A DNA stretch of 5,799 nt from an uncultured Coriobacteriia bacterium. Its GTDB lineage: Bacteria; Actinomycetota; Coriobacteriia; Coriobacteriales; QAMH01. A program made the translations under genes and the position numbers. Positions 1 to 5,311 of the stretch are shown piece by piece; the stretch's first letter is position 1; each line of letters begins with the position of its first letter. Under the pieces are notes generated by a model. It was not told where the DNA came from, ran no database searches, and saw nothing but the letters and a program-made list of their open reading frames with translations. The stretch lies in contig CABSKV010000084.1 of the NCBI GenBank assembly GCA_902478425.1, positions 1 through 5,799 of the forward strand, written 5' to 3'.

Positions 1-75
1 TGTTTTCGACAAGGAACGTCAATCAAAAAAGGCGGCGTGAACTGGTAGAAGAGAAGTTTTCCACTAATTCACCTG

Positions 76-104
76 TTTTATTATGATTACTAGATAGATA
101 TAAA
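76..104 (+). promoter_or_regulatory. weak candidate dnaN promoter
   Basis: TATAAA at 99-104 resembles a -10 box, and TTTTAT at 76-81 sits 17 bp upstream as a poor -35 box. The predicted transcript would begin near 111, leaving room for the dnaN ribosome binding site at 123-127. In such AT-rich DNA a match of this quality could arise by chance, and dnaN may instead be read from a dnaA promoter. Confidence 0.2.
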
Positions 105-122
105 TAAGAACTATTAATAATA

Positions 123-127
123 GGGAG
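123..127 (+). promoter_or_regulatory. dnaN ribosome binding site
   Basis: GGGAG lies 7 bases before the GTG at 135 and sets the dnaN start there. The protein then begins MKFRIS, the usual beginning of a sliding clamp. Confidence 0.75.
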
Positions 128-134
128 AGCAAAC

Positions 135-1235
135 GTGAAATTCAGAATCTCGAAGGACGACCTTCTCAACGCCATCAATACCGTCTCAAAGGGAATGTCC
201 TCACGATCGACGCTCCCCATCCTCTCGGGTATCCTGCTCGAGACGACTGACCAGGGCAAACTCGTCTTCCAGACGACCGATCTCGAAATCTCGATCAAGC
301 ACGCCACCAACGCGAATATCGAGGAGCCGGGCCGTTGCGTCATCCCCGGCAAGCTTCTCGCCGACATCGTCAAGAGCCTTCCGGATGCATCCATCGAGGT
401 CAATGCACAAGACGAGCAGACACACATCACCTGCCTGGAGTCTTCGTTCACGCTTTCCTCGCTCAATCCCGCGGACTTCCCCTACTTCCCTCAGGTCGAC
501 CCCTCGACTACCATCGTCTTGTCGCCCTCCGAGCTTGCCGACGCGGTGCGCTGCGTGGGCAAGGCCGTCTCGCGTGACGAGTCCCGCATCATCCTCACCG
601 GCATCTTCTTTGCCGTCAAGGATGGGGTCGTGACACTTGCCGCGACCGATTCCTACCGCCTCGCCGTCGCCGAGATTCCCGTTCCCAACTCCGACGTCAA
701 CGACTTCTCCGCCATCATTCCCGGCAAGACCTTCGACGAGGTGTGCCGTCTCGCGCTCTCGAGCGACTCGATCTCCATCGGCTTCTCCGAGAACCAGGTC
801 ATCATCACCTTCGGAGAGACGATCTTCGTGAGCCGCAAGATCGAGGGCACCTATCCCAACTACAAGCAGCTCATCCCCGCCGATCACGAGGTCTCCATCC
901 AGATGGACACCCAGGCGCTCATCACCTCGATCAAGCGCGTCGCGATTCTCGCGCAATCGCACACACCCATCAGGTTCCAGTTCTCGGCCGAGAGCCAGAA
1001 TGTCACCATCTCGGCTAACACCGCAGATGTCGGTGGTGCATCCGAGGTCGTCTCTGCCGAGGTCGACGGGCCGAGCATGGAGATTGCCTTCAACCACCAG
1101 TACATTCTCGACGGTCTCAACATGATCAAGGGCGATGTGCTCATCGAGCTGCAATCCTCGCTCAAGCCCGGCATTCTGAAGAACGTCGACAAGGACGACT
1201 TCCTGTACCTGGCCATGCCCGTTCGCCTCAACTAG
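135..1235 (+). CDS. dnaN: DNA polymerase III subunit beta (sliding clamp)
   Basis: This is the ring-shaped clamp that encircles DNA and tethers the replicative polymerase. It also serves as a docking platform for repair and mismatch proteins in the cytoplasm. The 366-residue product has the family's usual length of about 365-380. Visible landmarks are the N-terminal MKFRIS strand, TLPILSGILLE near residues 26-36, the ATDSYRLA pocket motif at 170-177, EGTYPNYKQLIP at 237-248, FNHQYILDGL at 319-328, and the C-terminal MPVRL (361-365) that lines the hydrophobic pocket binding clamp-interacting peptides. One extra Asn follows that motif. Translation starts at GTG behind GGGAG. The gene ends in TAG, and recF follows after 21 bp in the same direction, so the two are probably cotranscribed. 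No truncation or frameshift is seen. Confidence 0.98.
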   Translation: MKFRISKDDLLNAINTVSKGMSSRSTLPILSGILLETTDQGKLVFQTTDLEISIKHATNANIEEPGRCVIPGKLLADIVKSLPDASIEVNAQDEQTHITCLESSFTLSSLNPADFPYFPQVDPSTTIVLSPSELADAVRCVGKAVSRDESRIILTGIFFAVKDGVVTLAATDSYRLAVAEIPVPNSDVNDFSAIIPGKTFDEVCRLALSSDSISIGFSENQVIITFGETIFVSRKIEGTYPNYKQLIPADHEVSIQMDTQALITSIKRVAILAQSHTPIRFQFSAESQNVTISANTADVGGASEVVSAEVDGPSMEIAFNHQYILDGLNMIKGDVLIELQSSLKPGILKNVDKDDFLYLAMPVRLN

Positions 1236-1256
1236 CAAACGGCGCAAAAGAGCTCG

Positions 1257-2432
1257 ATGGCGCTCAAGATAAGAAGCATAGTTCTCGACAACCTCCGAGG
1301 ATATGATCGTCTATCCCTCGATGACCTCGGCAATCTCGTCGTCATCGTCGGCCCGAACGCCGTCGGCAAGACCAACATCATCGAGTCGATCCAACTGCTG
1401 ACCGCCGGCACGTCCTTCAGGAAGCCCTCGTGGTCGGAGATTGTCTCATGGGGTTGCGATCAGGGGTATGCCCTCATTCGCCTCGAGGAGGAAAAGCGTC
1501 ACATCGAGCAGCGCATGACGGTCATCGACAACGAGCGCGCCTACGAGAGCAACGGAAAGAAGAAGTCACCATCCTCCACGCGGGGGCTCTTGCCATGTGT
1601 TCTGTTCATTCCCGATGACCTGCAGCTCATCAAGGCATCCTCCGGACGCCGACGCGATGCCATCGACGCACTTGCCGTGCAGCTTTCGAAGAACTACTCG
1701 TCTCTCAAGACGGATTACCAGCAGACGCTCAAGCAGCGAAACCTCCTTATCAAGGAAGGCATACACGAGGGATCGCTCTTCGATTCGTGGGATGAGAGCC
1801 TCGCCGTGCACGGGGCACGTCTCTGTCTTGCACGCTGGCGCCTCTTCGACCGCCTCTTCGACCGCATGAGCTCCATCTATGCCGATGTCGTCCCAGGCGA
1901 GCGTCTCAGCGCTCGCTATATCCCGTCATGGGAGCGTATTGACGCGGATGGTCGCCAAGTGGGGGATAAGGTGCAATACGAAGAGGGGCAGGATTCGTCC
2001 CGGGCGACCCTCGAGGAGCTTCAGACAAAGCTCCTCGAGCAATCACGCACCCTTGCCGATGCGGAGCTGCGCCGTAGCACTTCTCTCATCGGCCCCCATA
2101 AGGACGAGATGGCGTTCTTCATCAACGAGAAGAATGCACGCACCTTCGCTTCCCAGGGGCAGCAACGCACCATCGTGCTTGTCATGAAACTTGCCTCCGT
2201 CGAGCTCGTCAACGACATCATGGGAACCGAGCCGGTCCTCCTCCTCGATGACGTCATGTCCGAACTCGACGAGAAGCACCGCGACGCCCTCACGGCGTTC
2301 ATCGAGAAGAACGCCCAGACCTTCATCACCACGACGAACCTCGACTACTTCTCTGCCGACGTCCTCGAACACGCCACGGTCGTGCGCGTGCCTATCGAGG
2401 GCACGCGCTACGAGTACAGCTGTCCCATATAG
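1257..2432 (+). CDS. recF: DNA replication and repair protein RecF
   Basis: RecF is an SMC/ABC-type ATPase that works with RecO and RecR to load RecA at single-strand gaps and stalled forks. The 391-residue product carries the P-loop GPNAVGKT at 32-39, the family block GRRRDAIDALAVQL at 130-143 followed by YQQTLKQRNLLIK (154-166), GPHKDEMAF at 279-287, the ABC signature-like SQGQQRT at 299-305, Walker B VLLLDD at 327-332 and the D-loop SELD at 335-338. All ATPase motifs look intact, and the length is near the usual 360-400. The ATG at 1257 gives the expected N-terminus (LKIRSIVLDNLRGY) but has only a weak purine stretch (AAAAGAG, 1247-1253) as ribosome binding site. Translation may therefore depend on ribosomes arriving from dnaN 21 bp upstream. 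Confidence 0.97.
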   Translation: MALKIRSIVLDNLRGYDRLSLDDLGNLVVIVGPNAVGKTNIIESIQLLTAGTSFRKPSWSEIVSWGCDQGYALIRLEEEKRHIEQRMTVIDNERAYESNGKKKSPSSTRGLLPCVLFIPDDLQLIKASSGRRRDAIDALAVQLSKNYSSLKTDYQQTLKQRNLLIKEGIHEGSLFDSWDESLAVHGARLCLARWRLFDRLFDRMSSIYADVVPGERLSARYIPSWERIDADGRQVGDKVQYEEGQDSSRATLEELQTKLLEQSRTLADAELRRSTSLIGPHKDEMAFFINEKNARTFASQGQQRTIVLVMKLASVELVNDIMGTEPVLLLDDVMSELDEKHRDALTAFIEKNAQTFITTTNLDYFSADVLEHATVVRVPIEGTRYEYSCPI

Positions 2433-2436
2433 CAAA

Positions 2437-2495
2437 CCAGACAGTTCTGCCCCGGCGACTTTTGTCTGGCCCGGCGGCCCCTGTCTTGCCCAACT
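2437..2495 (+). repeat. three 19-bp-spaced imperfect repeats plus an inverted arm
   Basis: TCTGCCCCGGCG (2446-2457) and TCTGGCCCGGCG (2465-2476) match at 11 of 12 positions and start 19 bp apart. A degenerate third unit, TCTTGCCCAACT (2484-2495), starts a further 19 bp on and matches the second at 8 of 12. An inverted arm, CCAGACA at 2437-2443, pairs perfectly with TGTCTGG at 2463-2469. The block directly follows the recF stop and precedes the candidate dciA promoter. A same-strand periodicity near two helical turns would suit a regulator binding on one face of the DNA. No protein can be named. The inverted pair has a 19-base loop and no T-tract, so it is a poor intrinsic terminator. Confidence 0.45.
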
Positions 2496-2519
2496 CCGTC
2501 CGTATGATTGCGGTATAGT
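2486..2519 (+). promoter_or_regulatory. candidate dciA promoter
   Basis: TATAGT at 2514-2519 matches the -10 consensus at five of six positions. TATGAT at 2503-2508 is a second, overlapping candidate at five of six. TTGCCC at 2486-2491 looks like a -35 box but lies 22 bp from the first and 11 bp from the second, so neither pairing has ideal spacing. It is offered because the gap after recF is long enough for an independent transcription start. Confidence 0.25.
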
Positions 2520-2555
2520 ATGGGAGTGCACCTGAACGAATAATGAACATGGCAC

Positions 2556-2560
2556 GGGGG
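2556..2560 (+). promoter_or_regulatory. ribosome binding site choosing the dciA start
   Basis: GGGGG lies 6 bases before the ATG at 2567. The in-frame upstream ATGs at 2543 and 2549 have no purine-rich element at a useful distance; the nearest, GGGAG at 2522-2526, is 16 bases from 2543. This favours the shorter protein. Confidence 0.5.
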
Positions 2561-2566
2561 TGTGTG

Positions 2567-3127
2567 ATGACGGGCTACGATATCGGAGCCGAGATACGGG
2601 GAGTCGTGAGCTCCCTTCAACGCGATAATCCGGATCTCTCCGCGACGGCGCGCGTGAAACGCGCCTGGAACCTGTCCGTCGACAAGCGCATCGCCGAGCA
2701 TGTCACCGCCGTCTTCATCGTTCCCAACACCGCCGCAAGCGAAGTCATCATCTACGTCGACAGTTCGATTTGGGCGACCGAACTCAACATGCAATCCGAG
2801 CTGCTGCGCCTCAACCTCAACATCGAGCTCAACAAGGATGCCGACGCAAACGTCATGCGCAAGGCCGAGCAGGTCGAAAAGCTCACCTTCAAGGTCTCAA
2901 AGGAGCAATACATTGCCCGCGAGCGCAGGCTCACGACCCTTCAGCTTCTCGAGGCCGAGGAGGAGGGGTACCGCAAGGCCCAACCCGTCGAGCTCGACGA
3001 CGACGAGATCGCGAACCTCGAGGAGGCCGTCGCGCACATCGAGAACGACCAGCTGCGCGATATCGCCTACGCCGCCGCCAAGGCCAACCTCGAATGGCAG
3101 AAGGGTATCGAGCGCCTCGGCGCGTGA
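2567..3127 (+). CDS. DciA-like protein, DUF721 family (probable replicative helicase-loading factor)
   Basis: This gene occupies the recF-gyrB slot where actinobacteria carry a DUF721 gene. DUF721 proteins related to DciA are the presumed ancestral bacterial factors that bind DnaB and aid its loading at the origin. Starting at 2567 the product has 186 residues (194 if ATG 2543 is used). An N-terminal region has AWNLSVDKRIAEHV near residues 33-46, which corresponds to the family's W...V...IA.H pattern. It is followed by VIIYVDSSIWATELNMQ (60-76), matching the family core in which a strand ends in short polar residues and W/A.EL. The C-terminal half is predicted helical and highly charged, with LLEAEEEGYRK and ELDDDEIANLEEAV, ending in a segment with NLEWQKGIERL. 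That tail is longer than in minimal DciA proteins. The family call is strong from core and context. The loading role is known for relatives and inferred here. Confidence 0.85.
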   Translation: MTGYDIGAEIRGVVSSLQRDNPDLSATARVKRAWNLSVDKRIAEHVTAVFIVPNTAASEVIIYVDSSIWATELNMQSELLRLNLNIELNKDADANVMRKAEQVEKLTFKVSKEQYIARERRLTTLQLLEAEEEGYRKAQPVELDDDEIANLEEAVAHIENDQLRDIAYAAAKANLEWQKGIERLGA

Positions 3128-3175
3128 AAATGAGACAACGAGACTGAGCGTTTGTCTCATTATCGTGAAAATGAG
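3123..3175. repeat. 12-bp direct repeat flanking the post-dciA hairpin
   Basis: CGTGAAAATGAG occurs at 3123-3134 and again at 3164-3175, 41 bp apart. The first copy contains the dciA TGA stop. The AATGAG part of each copy can pair with the same CTCATT at 3156-3161, so the two copies could compete for one partner. Confidence 0.6.
3126..3164 (+). terminator. inverted repeat after the dciA stop; weak terminator or operator
   Basis: AATGAGACAA at 3129-3138 pairs perfectly over 10 bp with TTGTCTCATT at 3152-3161, leaving a 13-base loop. After one mismatch, two further pairs (GA with TC) extend the stem outward to 3126 and 3164. Its position straight after the dciA stop suits a transcript end. However, the stem is only moderately G/C-rich and no run of T follows, so it is not a classic intrinsic terminator. 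A second GAGAC at 3140-3144 inside the loop could pair with GTCTC (3154-3158) as an alternative fold. An operator for a dimeric repressor is equally possible. Confidence 0.4.
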
Positions 3176-3202
3176 GCGATTTAAGCCCTCGTAAGCATTC
3201 AA

Positions 3203-3218
3203 GTGGTGGTACCCCCAC
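3203..3218. repeat. 16-bp near-palindrome around GGTACC
   Basis: The 16 bases GTGGTGGTACCCCCAC read the same on both strands at 7 of 8 pairs (one T/C mismatch). It lies between the two large arms upstream of gyrB and could be a protein-binding site or a small hairpin. With a G/C-rich centre it is unlike the AT-rich palindrome 19 bp downstream. Confidence 0.45.
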
Positions 3219-3236
3219 ACATAGAGCCAAAAACGC

Positions 3237-3264
3237 CTTAAAACACAAAATATTGTGTTTTAAG
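3237..3264. repeat. 28-bp AT-rich near-palindrome upstream of gyrB
   Basis: CTTAAAACACAA (3237-3248) and TTGTGTTTTAAG (3253-3264) are perfect 12-bp inverted arms around the 4-base loop AATA. The size and symmetry fit a dimeric regulator's operator or a cruciform site. As RNA it would form a hairpin of mostly A-U pairs with no following T-run, so termination is less likely. The right arm TTGTGT could double as a -35 box. CTTAAA at 3237-3242 can also pair with TTTAAG at 3180-3185, giving an alternative structure. Confidence 0.6.
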
Positions 3265-3293
3265 CTCAAATCGCCCGATAAATGCACTAGAAT
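3265..3293 (+). promoter_or_regulatory. candidate gyrB promoter
   Basis: TAGAAT at 3288-3293 matches the -10 consensus at five of six positions, with CTCAAA (3265-3270) as a poor -35 box 17 bp upstream. An alternative pair is TTGTGT (3253-3258) with GATAAA (3277-3282), 18 bp apart. Either would start the transcript downstream of the 28-bp palindrome, leaving the hairpin at 3318-3343 in the 5' leader and the palindrome placed where a repressor could block polymerase. Both matches are weak. Confidence 0.3.
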
Positions 3294-3317
3294 GTGCCAA
3301 GCATTCGATGCAATGGT

Positions 3318-3343
3318 GGAAGCGTGCCGTATGGTGCGCTTCC
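3318..3343 (+). promoter_or_regulatory. RNA hairpin in the gyrB 5' leader
   Basis: GGAAGCG (3318-3324) pairs with CGCTTCC (3337-3343) over 7 bp. Inside it, TG (3325-3326) faces TG (3335-3336) as two U-G wobble pairs, and CC (3327-3328) pairs with GG (3333-3334). The result is an 11-bp RNA stem capped by GUAU. The stem ends 8 bases before the AGGAG at 3352-3356. As DNA the symmetry is interrupted by the wobble positions, which points to an RNA rather than DNA role, for example control of translation or message stability. No terminator T-run follows. Confidence 0.5.
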
Positions 3344-3351
3344 TGAGTGTT

Positions 3352-3356
3352 AGGAG
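3352..3356 (+). promoter_or_regulatory. gyrB ribosome binding site
   Basis: AGGAG lies 4 bases before ATG 3361 and only 1 base before the adjacent in-frame ATG 3358. The spacing therefore favours 3361, giving MAEQETS as N-terminus. In-frame start codons further upstream (3253 TTG, 3292, 3313 and 3331 ATG) have no such element. Confidence 0.65.
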
Positions 3357-3360
3357 AATG

Positions 3361-5298
3361 ATGGCTGAGCAGGAAACCAGCTATGGCGCACAGGACATCC
3401 AGATCCTCGAGGGTTTGGAACACGTCCGCAAGCGCCCTGGCATGTACATCGGTTCGACGGGTCCCAAGGGCCTGCACCACCTCGTCTACGAGGTCGTCGA
3501 TAATTCCGTCGATGAGGCGCTTGCAGGATTCTGCACCCAGATCGACGTGACTCTCAACAAGGATGGCTCGTGCACCGTCGTCGACGACGGCCGCGGCATT
3601 CCCGTCGAGGAGCATCCCAAGCGCAAGAACATGTCGACGCTCGAAGTCGTCCTCACCATCCTCAACGCCGGCGGCAAGTTCGGCGGCAGCGGCTACAAGG
3701 TGTCCGGCGGCCTGCATGGCGTCGGCGTTTCCGTCGTCAACGCCCTGTCTTCCAAGGTCATCGCGCAGGTCAAGCGCGATGGCGCCATCTGGGAGATGGA
3801 GTTTTCGCGCGGCAAGACCGTTCAGAAGATCATCGAGGTCGGCAAGACCGAGAAGACCGGCACGACCATCACCTTCTGGCCCGACCCTGAGATTTTCCAG
3901 ACCGTCGAGTTCGACTACGAGACGCTGCGCATCCACTTCCGCCAGACGGCCTTCCTCAACAAGGGCCTCAAGATCGTCTTCTGCGACGACCGCGGCGAGG
4001 AGCCGCAAACCGAGGTCTTCCAGTACAAGGGTGGCATTATCGACTTCGTCGGGTACATGAACGAGGGCAAGGCCATCATCAACGAAAAACCCGTGTACTT
4101 CGAGGCCGAAAGCGAGGCCGGCGAGGTCGAGATCTCGATGCAGTGGACCGAGACCTACTCCGAGAACGTGCGCTCATTTGCCAACAACATCGACACGACC
4201 GATGGTGGCACGCATCTCGAGGGCTTCCGCACCGCGCTGACCAAGACCATCAACGAGTACGCGCGCAAGAAGAACCTGCTCAAGGAAAAGGACGAGAACC
4301 TCTCCGGCGAGGACTGCCGCGAGGGCCTTTCCGCCGTCATTTCCGTGCGCCTGCACGAGCCGCAGTTCGAGGGCCAGACCAAGGCCAAGCTCGGCAACCC
4401 CGAGGTGCGCGGCCTGGTCATCGGCGCCGTCAACAAGGGTCTGGCCGAATATCTCGACGAGAACCCCAAACCGGCCAAGCTCATCGTCCAGAAGGCCATC
4501 CAGGCTGGCAAGGCCCGCGCCGCCGCCCGCAAGGCCCGCGACCTCACGCGCCGCAAGGGCGCTCTCGAAGGTGCCGGACTTCCCGGCAAGCTCGCCGATT
4601 GCTCCGTGCGCGACCCAGCGCTCACCGAGCTCTACATCGTCGAGGGTGACTCCGCAGGCGGCTCGGCCAAGCAGGCGCGCGAGCGCAGCTACCAGGCCAT
4701 CCTGCCCCTGCGCGGCAAGATCCTCAACGTCGAGCGCGTGCAGGAGCACCGTGCCCTGTCGTCCGACACCATCAACTCGCTCATCACGGCCATCGGCACG
4801 GGATACGGCGAGAGCTTCGATGCCGACAAGGCGCGCTACCATCGCATCATCATCATGACCGATGCCGACGTCGACGGCGCGCACATCGCCATCCTCCTAC
4901 TCACCTTCTTCTTCCGCTTCATGCCCGAGCTCATCAAGCGCGGCTACATCTACATCGCGTGCCCGCCGCTCTACGGCCTCAAGAAGAAGAACTCGCGTAC
5001 GGGCAAGGTCATCCAGTACCTCTACAACGACGAGGCGCTCAAGGAGTGCATGAACAATCTAGACAACCCCGAGAAGTACGACGTGCAGCGCTACAAGGGC
5101 CTGGGCGAGATGGACCCCGAGCAACTCTGGGAGACCACGATGGACCCCGAGCGCCGCACGCTGCGCCAGGTCGAGATTTCCGATATGACCGAGGTTGACC
5201 GCGTCGTCAACGAACTCATGGGAAACGACGTCGAATGCCGCCGCAACTTCATCACCGAGCATGCGGCCGACATCGACGAGCGCTTCCTCGATATCTAA
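3361..5298 (+). CDS. gyrB: DNA gyrase subunit B (type IIA topoisomerase ATPase subunit)
   Basis: GyrB supplies the ATPase and part of the DNA-cleavage site of the A2B2 gyrase, which introduces negative supercoils ahead of forks and transcription. The 645-residue product has, in order, a GHKL ATPase with YEVVDNSVDEAL (catalytic Glu44, Asn48), VVDDGRGIP (Asp75) and GGLHGVGVSVVNALS (116-130). The transducer has the QTK loop at 339-341. The TOPRIM domain has IVEGDSAGGSAKQ (426-438, Glu428) and DADVD (501-505) for metal binding. The C-terminal end has QRYKGLGEMDPEQLW (576-590). Arg139 appears to correspond to E. coli Arg136, the novobiocin contact. Asp430 matches Asp426, and Arg451 stands where E. 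coli has Lys447, as in other actinobacteria. The enterobacterial insert of about 165 residues is absent. GyrB rather than ParE is supported by the adjacent gyrA and the location near dnaN. The gene ends in TAA 13 bp before gyrA. Confidence 0.98.
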   Translation: MAEQETSYGAQDIQILEGLEHVRKRPGMYIGSTGPKGLHHLVYEVVDNSVDEALAGFCTQIDVTLNKDGSCTVVDDGRGIPVEEHPKRKNMSTLEVVLTILNAGGKFGGSGYKVSGGLHGVGVSVVNALSSKVIAQVKRDGAIWEMEFSRGKTVQKIIEVGKTEKTGTTITFWPDPEIFQTVEFDYETLRIHFRQTAFLNKGLKIVFCDDRGEEPQTEVFQYKGGIIDFVGYMNEGKAIINEKPVYFEAESEAGEVEISMQWTETYSENVRSFANNIDTTDGGTHLEGFRTALTKTINEYARKKNLLKEKDENLSGEDCREGLSAVISVRLHEPQFEGQTKAKLGNPEVRGLVIGAVNKGLAEYLDENPKPAKLIVQKAIQAGKARAAARKARDLTRRKGALEGAGLPGKLADCSVRDPALTELYIVEGDSAGGSAKQARERSYQAILPLRGKILNVERVQEHRALSSDTINSLITAIGTGYGESFDADKARYHRIIIMTDADVDGAHIAILLLTFFFRFMPELIKRGYIYIACPPLYGLKKKNSRTGKVIQYLYNDEALKECMNNLDNPEKYDVQRYKGLGEMDPEQLWETTMDPERRTLRQVEISDMTEVDRVVNELMGNDVECRRNFITEHAADIDERFLDI

Positions 5299-5304
5299 GG
5301 AGGG
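5299..5304 (+). promoter_or_regulatory. strong gyrA ribosome binding site abutting the gyrB stop
   Basis: GGAGGG follows the gyrB TAA directly and lies 7 bases before ATG 5312. This fixes the gyrA start and favours the long N-terminus over the in-frame ATG at 5354. The tight junction suggests coupled translation and balanced subunit supply. Confidence 0.85.
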
Positions 5305-5311
5305 ATGAACA

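Larger units (their letters stand above)
1..134. other. AT-rich intergenic segment upstream of dnaN, possible edge of oriC
   Basis: This segment is far richer in A and T than the genes around it. It holds two same-strand nonamers, TTTTCGACA (3-11) and TTTTCCACT (57-65), each one base from TTTTCCACA, a variant of the DnaA box TTATCCACA. After the second nonamer comes an A/T-rich run (about 76-121) containing TTA, TTA, TGA, TTA, CTA in register at 78-92. In Bacillus subtilis the unwinding region lies between dnaA and dnaN and is built from a DnaA box, DnaA-trio triplets and an AT-rich stretch just before the dnaN ribosome binding site. The order here is the same. dnaA itself lies outside the window. 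The boxes are imperfect and the rest of the intergenic region is missing, so the origin call is an inference. Confidence 0.4.
3175..3275 (+). promoter_or_regulatory. long-range 12-bp arms enclosing two palindromes upstream of gyrB
   Basis: GGCGATTTAAGC (3175-3186) is complementary to GCTCAAATCGCC (3264-3275) at 11 of 12 positions, with a single A/C mismatch. The arms enclose a 16-bp near-palindrome (3203-3218) and the 28-bp near-palindrome (3237-3264), so a transcript across the region could fold as a multibranched element. The arrangement resembles a structured RNA or a complex operator, but no known riboswitch or leader class is recognised. Whether it is transcribed depends on read-through from dciA or a start site inside it. 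The outer right arm and the large palindrome share base 3264. Confidence 0.4.

Noticed and set aside
201..1247. Long open frame on the minus strand (348 codons) opposite dnaN
   Set aside because: It mirrors dnaN codon bias: a high-G/C third position removes stops on the other strand. Its product is a low-complexity mix of D, G, E, L, R and V with no recognised family. Similar minus-strand frames at 2043-2555, 3238-4008, 4174-4884 and 5252-5785 were rejected for the same reason.
2437..2469. CCAGACA/TGTCTGG pair as the recF terminator
   Set aside because: A 7-bp stem with a 19-base loop and no T-run is too weak to call.
3237..3264. Palindrome as a classic intrinsic terminator for dciA
   Set aside because: The stem is almost all A-T pairs and no T-run follows the right arm. 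An operator or structural role fits better.
3253..3360. In-frame extension of gyrB upstream to TTG 3253 (36 extra residues)
   Set aside because: It covers the palindrome and hairpin, has no ribosome binding site, and its residues do not resemble GyrB. AGGAG at 3352-3356 sets the start at 3361.
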